Shown here piece by piece: positions 57,746 through 64,000 of a DNA stretch of 64,000 nucleotides. Origin of the DNA: Hypericum androsaemum (lineage: Eukaryota; Streptophyta; Magnoliopsida; Malpighiales; Hypericaceae); assembly GCA_963995505.1 (NCBI GenBank), contig OZ023186.1, positions 7,555,070 to 7,619,069 of the forward strand. Reading direction: 5' to 3'. Within the stretch, counting starts at the first letter, position 1. Each line of letters starts with the position of its first letter. The notes under the pieces are model-generated. The model was not told where the DNA came from. It ran no database searches and saw only the letters and a program-made list of their open reading frames with translations. Made by a program: the position numbers and the translations under genes.

Positions 57746-58379
57746 AAGCTGCTTGCACCTTTTTCTTCTATTTTTTCCTGATTGGTAATAAAGATAAAAG
57801 GCTATGTAGTCTTGGTGTACTAGAATAACGTGATTAAAATGAAGGTGTGGTTGTATATTTTGTTAAATATCTTTGTTGTTTCAGAAAACCTACTAATTAC
57901 TGAAACGGAATGTAGTGTATTTCTTGAACTATGGCAATACTCTCTTCATAAATATTTAATTGTTGCATTTTAATGATAAAAATTTGAGACCACTTTGTTT
58001 TAATTCTCTCCTCTTGCATTCTGTGGTCGCGGAGCACATGTTGATTCGTGAAAATTGCTCTGTTAGTGCATAGCCAAACATTCCAGCATATCGGACGAAC
58101 CACGCAACCACAAAACATCACCACGGGCACACCATCGAATGCCAATCAAGTATAGGAAAATATTCCAGATTTTGACAGTTAAGTCACAATGAAAGAGCAC
58201 GGTTGAATGTATCATCCATTAGAGTTGTCCAATTTACGTATATCCTCACAAAGTTGCATATATTTATTTAAAAAAACATAATTCTACTTATCAAAAGAAA
58301 ACATAATTTTAATTTTTTTGAAGGTTGTAACTTTAAAAACCTTGCATTAGTTAATCACAAGGTACGCTAGACATAGTAC
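57746..58379. other. Flank with a LINE scrap (57897-58145, minus)
   Basis: The minus frame contains CWNVWLCTNRAIF, the W-x-x-W-x-x-R-N-x-x-I-F signature that follows the zinc-binding region of plant LINE ORF2, in an 82-codon piece without other domains. The rest is AT-rich and unassigned. It may be the extension of the duplicated block to the left. Confidence 0.5.
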
Positions 58380-61300
58380 GATAAGGACTAGATATAGTGT
58401 ATGATCCCATCGTTACCAACGTGGTATAGTTGGTGTTCATGACTATGGTGTCACCTACGGAGATGATATCCTCTCAATAAAGAAAAGTTTCACCGAAATA
58501 TTAATGACCGAAGTGGTAGATGACAAATATAAAGATACATCAAAGATGCAACTCTATGTAGATGAACCTTTGATACACACAAAGCGTACGCGAGTAAAAG
58601 CTAAGATCAGACAAATCCGACCAAGAGAGCTTTAGCCATTACCCACAATGGGTTATACAATACAATCCAAATATTTCTTAGATTAGTTCAAAACTGATCT
58701 AAGCAACAATAAAAAAATTAGCAAGAAACATAAAACAAGAAAGGACAAATTATCCTTAGCTCTTTGGTCTATAATGAAATCAACAGTAGGATCTTTGTCT
58801 TTTGAAAATTTATTTTGTCGTTCCTACTTTTTTTTAAATATTGGTCTCGGGTTCCTGGCTGACATCAGCATTCTAATTTTTAATTTTTTATCATAGAAAT
58901 GACCAAAATACTCTTAAATAATAGAAACAAAATAAACATGGACATATAGACAACACGAAAATAACAAAAGTAACATAGTTGGTAGGAGGGGTGGTATATA
59001 TTGACCAACCCCTCCAGGCATCTCGTGTAGCCTCTTTTGGCTGGCCTGAGATTTTGCCAATCTCGCGGCACGGATGCAAACCTGAAGCATCCTTCGAAGA
59101 GGTGGGAAGACGAGGCTGTTGTGGCAAGGTCGAGCATGGCCTAGGAGTGGTGAGACGATGCGTGAAAGCTCGAGCGAAGATGAAAGAGGAGGAGTGACGA
59201 TGAGGCTAAGTAGGGGTTGAGACAAGGCCGGAAAGCTTTACTCTGCATCTACTGTAACGAGGGACGCCGAAGGTTGAAAAGGGCCTGGGTTGGACGGCCT
59301 GTGGTCGATCAGCGTGGAGGAGGTGGGCTACGGACGAGTGCCTGGGAGCGAGTATGCTTAATTTTTCGATAGACATTATAATAACTCAGCAAAACCAATG
59401 ACTAGAAATTGTAGGAGCATTCTTGCTGCAGAGCAACAAAACCAATGACTACATAGACATGTGATTATCTTTGAACATTTTGTGTAGGGGATTAGTGCTT
59501 AAATGAACATTAACTGTAACTTTTAACTGTAGGAGAATAGTGATTCGTTGCAAACTTGGTACAAGCATTATTGAAGTACAAAAACTTTTAACTGTAAAAA
59601 AGAGTTGCGGGTGAAACATGTATCTAGTGATTGAGAACAAAGTTGAGGGTCTCTATCCCAATTGGGAAAATGTTAGTCAAAAAATAGCCGCTAGATTTGT
59701 AACAAAATCCGTCAACAAAATCTGTCCTACACAAAACACTTCTACACTTGAGACAACTTTAACAACACAAAATCACACAATACCCAAAGCGAAACAAATC
59801 CATAAATACAAAGATTTTGGTTGTAAAGTTCACGTTGTGCCAATTTAATTCTCTAATCGTTAGAAAATGGAACCAAAATCTAATGAGATCGATGCAAGAT
59901 TGTTTATGAAGAATGAAATCGACACATCAAATTTCCAATAAATCTAACCGAAGACGTAAATTATGAACTACAAAATGGACCTGTTGGAAGTCCTACATTG
60001 TGATAAGATCAATGATGTCGTTATTTTTATAAATAAATTTTTGTTATGTCTAGGATTTGGACCGTCATTATTTTCTATTCTACCATTTTCTTATACCAAT
60101 AGAACAAGTGCTCTTTAGTGATCAATGATATCATCATTATTATAGCTTAAACAAAAAGTTTCGAGTTGGAATCATTTCAGAAGATTGTAATGTTATATAT
60201 TTATTAAGAGAGTTATACTTCATTTCTTTGAAACTAGATTTGTTAGTCTAATAAATCCGAATATCAAATCGTATAAACTAAAACATAAATTTTGAATTCA
60301 GATAGTAATTTTTTTTTAGAACTAAATCTTACTAAATTGCCAAAGCTGTGAATCAGCTTGAAAAGTCATCATACAAAAGAAGCATAAGCTCTGAAGGGGG
60401 ACGAAGAATCCAATTGGATGCAACCAGGTCTGAAACAGACCTTGTTGTAATCCAATTAGCGACTTCATTCGCCCCACGAGGAGTGGAGTTTAGCGAACAA
60501 AGGTGCAGCTTACAAAGAGCTAGTCTAGCTGAAAGAGCGAGGTTTTCAATCAGCCACATAATCGAAGTAGACCGTCCATTGATGAAGTCCACCGCATCTT
60601 AATAGTCCGAATGAATATGGGTAACTTATTCATCGAGCCTTTCTTCAACCTGCTTGATAGCCATCACAATAGCCTGAATCTCAGCCTCCAATGCCAAGGA
60701 AGCACTCAAGGATTTGTTGTTGCCTCCCACCATCACGAGGCTAATAAAATTCCTTACTATGACAGCGGTACCAGCAGCGCAAGAGGTGCTTCCTCAAGCA
60801 GCATCGCAGTTCAGGAGCACCTTATTTCCTAGAGGTTGGGTCCACCGTGCGATTCTTCAAGGGCTTGCATGATCAGTGTCGTGTAAAAACTTTTGATTTT
60901 CCCATTCTCACCACCCGGCCTCCACAAACTGGGCAGTCCTCCACGGGCACGCCCTGGTCCCCTCAAAGATGGACTAATTCTGAGCTTTCCAAATCTACCA
61001 GCAAATAAACCCAATAAGGCCAACATAACTTAAAGCAGTAAGAAGTGTAAGCTGGGAGCAAGCATCAGAGAACCAATCGATAAAAGAGTTGATCACAACA
61101 TCATCAATTCTAAGCCCTAAGCAATATTGAAACCACGTAGATTTAGCATGTGGCACATAAGGAGAAGATGGACAACTGATTCAACATCCAATTAGCAAAC
61201 GGAGCACAAATTATTATGTCCAAGATTTCTTTTTTTTAAGCTTCAGCAGTAGGAAGGCAGTTAGAAGAAATTTTCCAATGGAAACTTCTCAGCTTGGGTG

Positions 61301-61864
61301 GAACTTGAAACTTCCAAATCTTTCTCCAATGATCCTCATTACCACCACCTGCAAAAGGAAAGGGTAAGGCGGGTAAAACATTTTCTTTTAATTTCAGATA
61401 CGCAATCTTCACAGAATAGGAACCATCCACCACTTTTTTCCATACAATTTTATCCCAAAGCTCCACCTGAGGATGTCTAATAGCGAGTATAGCATCAACT
61501 TCCTGGGAATCAAACAGAGTTAGGAGCAAACCATTGTTCCAGGCATTTCGACCAAAATCAAAAAAATTAGCAGCCTTCAAAATAGTAGACCCAGTAGGAT
61601 TAGCAGACAGGACCCTAGCATTAGGAAGGGGAGGGAGCCACTAGTCGATCCATGGATCAATAGATCCACCATTGCCCAAACTCTATAGGACGTGCGATCT
61701 AATAATTTCCTTACCTCCGTGGATGCTATGCCATAACTAAAAACCAGCTGCTCCTCTTGCAGCTTATAGGAAGCACGAGCACGGGTAATAGAGACCTTTA
61801 AGAGCTATAGCACAAAGAAGATCAGGGTTGTTGAGCAACCGCCAAGCCTACTTACCTGACAAAG
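58380..61864. repeat. Duplicated block, copy B
   Basis: Collinear with 1313-6146. It lacks the Mutator-like insertion: the site reads GATATCATCATTATTATAG near 60130, the empty target. It also lacks the LTR at the left edge. The ORFs at 58979-59197 and 59618-59848 parallel those in copy A. Confidence 0.85.
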
Positions 61865-62257
61865 CATCGTTAAAAACTGACATCACTTTAAAGCCAAGAC
61901 CATCCAAGGACTTAGAAAGAGTAAGCTTATCCCATCGCATCCAATGGATGGTTCCCTATCAATATCACCCTTCCACCAAAACCTCGCAAGAATACCATTC
62001 AATTTAGTACAAAAGTCTTTGGAAAATGTGATGCATTGCTTAGTGTTGGTAGGGATAGAAGAAAGGCCCAATTTAACCATAATTTTTCTCCCCGCGGGGG
62101 AGAGCAACTTTTGTTTCAACGGTTGAGCCTTCTTAGTCACCCTATCCAACACAAAATTAAAGGCAGCAATTTTTGTTCTCCCCCAAAAGGAGGGAAGACC
62201 AAGGTACCTATCCTCACCAGCCATTTCCTCCATACTGAGGATATTGAGAATACAGTT
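60312..62257 (-). pseudogene. LINE C, 5'-truncated, with intact TSD
   Basis: TSD ATTCAGATAGTAATTT at about 60296-60311 and 62258-62273, with the minus-strand poly(A) (plus T-run) at 60309-60317. The minus strand encodes the end of reverse transcriptase ([35 protein letters not shown] near 62.0-62.2 kb), the linker, the zinc-binding region and a damaged RNase H. Several stops. The same insertion is in copy A, where the upstream end is lost. Confidence 0.82.
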
Positions 62258-62329
62258 ATTCAGATAGTAATTTGGAATTACACCTTTTATAATGGTGCTG
62301 TGGATAAAATTATGGTAGAACGTCCGAAA

Positions 62330-62884
62330 TGATCTTAAGAATGGGTCTGGAGTGATCGTCCCAAGACTACTTCGAACAAAAGCAAGAAAAGATGAAATAT
62401 GGGGGAAGAGAGGAGAAGAAAGAGAGTGGGGAGGAAAAAAATTTATTAATGGAGAAAGGAGAAAAATATGAAAGATAAAAGCTACGAAAAGATACGAAGC
62501 TACAAAAGATAAAAGCTACGAAACTAAAAGGATACGAATGTGTGTTATTTTGTTTGTGGATATCTTTCTCCTATTTTTAAGCTCTCATTATATAGAAAAA
62601 GCTAGCCCCAATCCCATACAAAAATTCTAGGCCGTGTTCAATATAAGAAAACCTAACATAGTTCCGGCATCATAAGAAAAAACTTAAACTGCTCGAAATT
62701 TTCAACACAAGTTTGACCCTATTTCTTATCGAATTTGAAAAAGTCATAAACTATAAAGTTGTAGATCTCTGTCTTCTCTTTCTGTAGCTTTTAAAATTGT
62801 ATTAATCTGATACTTGAGCCAAAAGTTATGGCCTTTTTACCAAAATAGATTCAACAAATCTGTGAATTAATTATCTTTCAAACA
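62330..62884 (-). repeat. LTR of a short LTR retrotransposon (3' LTR)
   Basis: TGATCTTAAGAATGGG to TCTTTCAAACA, 555 bp, followed by ATGCCCCCCAAACG, whose complement is a polypurine tract (GGGGGGCAT), giving minus orientation. The same family is at 6927-7470 and 63489-64000. Confidence 0.78.
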
Positions 62885-63488
62885 ATGCCCCCCAAACGTC
62901 AATGTTTTGAAGCTAGAAAATGCATTGACATGTATCCGCCCTTAAACATGTAGAAAATTAACTTTACTCTACACATAACGAACTAAGGAAGTCTGCAAAT
63001 ATGTAGAAAATGTACCATCAAATGGGTCGAGACCTAGTCATCATCGGCATGTAGATGATGACCTATTCAATAAAAGCCTTTTGCGGTAGAGTAGGAGCCT
63101 TCCGTGCTTTAGTAACATGCTTTTGCAGCTAAGTAGGAGTCCTTTGTGCTTCATTGGAACGATCATATAACTGTTATTGAAGATCCCTAAGCATTTGCCT
63201 TAGTTTTTAAATTTTTTGCTCCAACCTTCTTCGTTGAGTCTTCGTGAGAGTCGATCGATGAGAATTTGGACACTTGCCCCCCGAGTGTAGGTTCGGCTTT
63301 CTTTGCATCTCCTTACACACAGACTTCGTATGATAACTAGGAGACCTTGTAGGATGATCAATCGTTGTGGTTGGTGTCTCACATGGTTCTTTCTTGGACC
63401 ACGAATGTTCTTCCTTGGGAACCCAAACCTTGAAGGGCTTCTTTCTCTTGAAAACTGCTTGCTCGGTCACCAATCGAGTAACCAAGTC
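62885..63488 (-). pseudogene. Internal remnant of the short LTR element
   Basis: Only ~600 bp. The minus frame 63207-63485 reads KKPFKVWVPKEEHSWSK and LTKTQRRRLEQK, resembling the linker before the protease in some plant Ty3 polyproteins (the L-T-x-T-Q-x-R-R motif). There is no enzymatic domain. It is a large-deletion derivative. Confidence 0.6.
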
Positions 63489-64000
63489 CCTCTTAAGAAC
63501 GGGTCTGGAGTGGTCGTCCCAAGAGTGATTCGAACGAAAGGGAGAAAAGATGAATATGGGGGAAGAGAGTAGAAGAAAGAGAGTGGGGAGGACAGATTTT
63601 TACTGATAGGGAAAGGAGAAAAACATGAAAAATATGAAAGATAAAAGCTACATAAGATAAAAGCTACGAAACTAGAAGTATACGAATGGGCGTTGTTTTG
63701 GTTGTGGCTATTTTTCTCCTATGCCCAAGCTCTCATCATATAGAAAAAGCTCGCTCCAATCCCAAACAAAAATCCTAGGCCCTGTTCAATATAAGAAAAT
63801 CTAACATAATTCCGACCTCGTAAGGAAAAACTTAAACTATCCAAAATTTTTAGCCCAAGTTTGACCCCTTTGCGTACGAAATTTGGAAAAGTCATATACT
63901 ATAAAGTTGTAGATCTCTGTCTTCTCTTTTTGTAGCCTTTAGAATTGTGTCAATCCGATACTTGAACAAAAAAATACAGACTTTTACCAAAATAGATTCA
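63489..64000 (-). repeat. Second LTR of the short element (5' LTR), cut by the window end
   Basis: From CTTAAGAACGGGTCTGG onward it follows the sequence of 62330-62884 with moderate divergence. It runs off the window. Confidence 0.75.

Overview
This window looks like a transposon-rich, AT-rich stretch of a flowering-plant (probably eudicot) nuclear genome. It has one spliced plastid-type aromatic prenyltransferase gene, many LTR retrotransposons and solo LTRs with 5-bp target-site duplications (TSDs), L1-type LINEs, a Cassandra-like LTR carrying 5S rRNA sequence, and two foldback/Mutator-like DNA elements. The species cannot be named from the sequence.

Left part (1-17.6 kb): the end of a Ty3 LTR with a 54-bp minisatellite sits on the left edge of a ~3.5 kb block (1313-6146), and a second copy of that block lies at 58380-61864. 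The left copy alone carries a 1.35 kb Mutator-like insertion. Its right edge cuts a LINE and joins it in frame to the first exon of a DOMON (AIR12/cytochrome b561-type) gene. Two further solo LTRs (7826-10332 and 15172-17568) and a decayed LINE ORF1 (about 10.7-13.2 kb) follow.

Centre (18.6-51.9 kb): a UbiA-family aromatic prenyltransferase gene can be assembled by hand from ten exons (18716-51854). The phases are consistent, the reading frame is open for 351 codons, and both Asp-rich catalytic motifs are present. Introns 1-5, 7 and 9 are short. Intron 6 (22.4 kb) holds a chimeric LINE with a 17-bp TSD, itself split by a 9.8 kb Ty3 chromovirus, then a foldback element split by a young copia deletion derivative, then a solo LTR. 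Intron 8 (7.6 kb) holds an ORF1-type LINE with a 19-bp TSD, itself split by a three-LTR miniature element and by a Cassandra-like/other-LTR composite.

Right part (51.9-64 kb): a 5.8 kb non-autonomous LTR element (LARD-like, minus strand, TSD AAGCT) begins 84 bp after the prenyltransferase stop codon. It is followed by a LINE scrap, the second copy of the duplicated block with its LINE bounded by an intact TSD, and a short LTR element that runs off the window. All element-encoded ORFs checked are broken or partial. The only plausible host genes are the prenyltransferase and the DOMON fragment.
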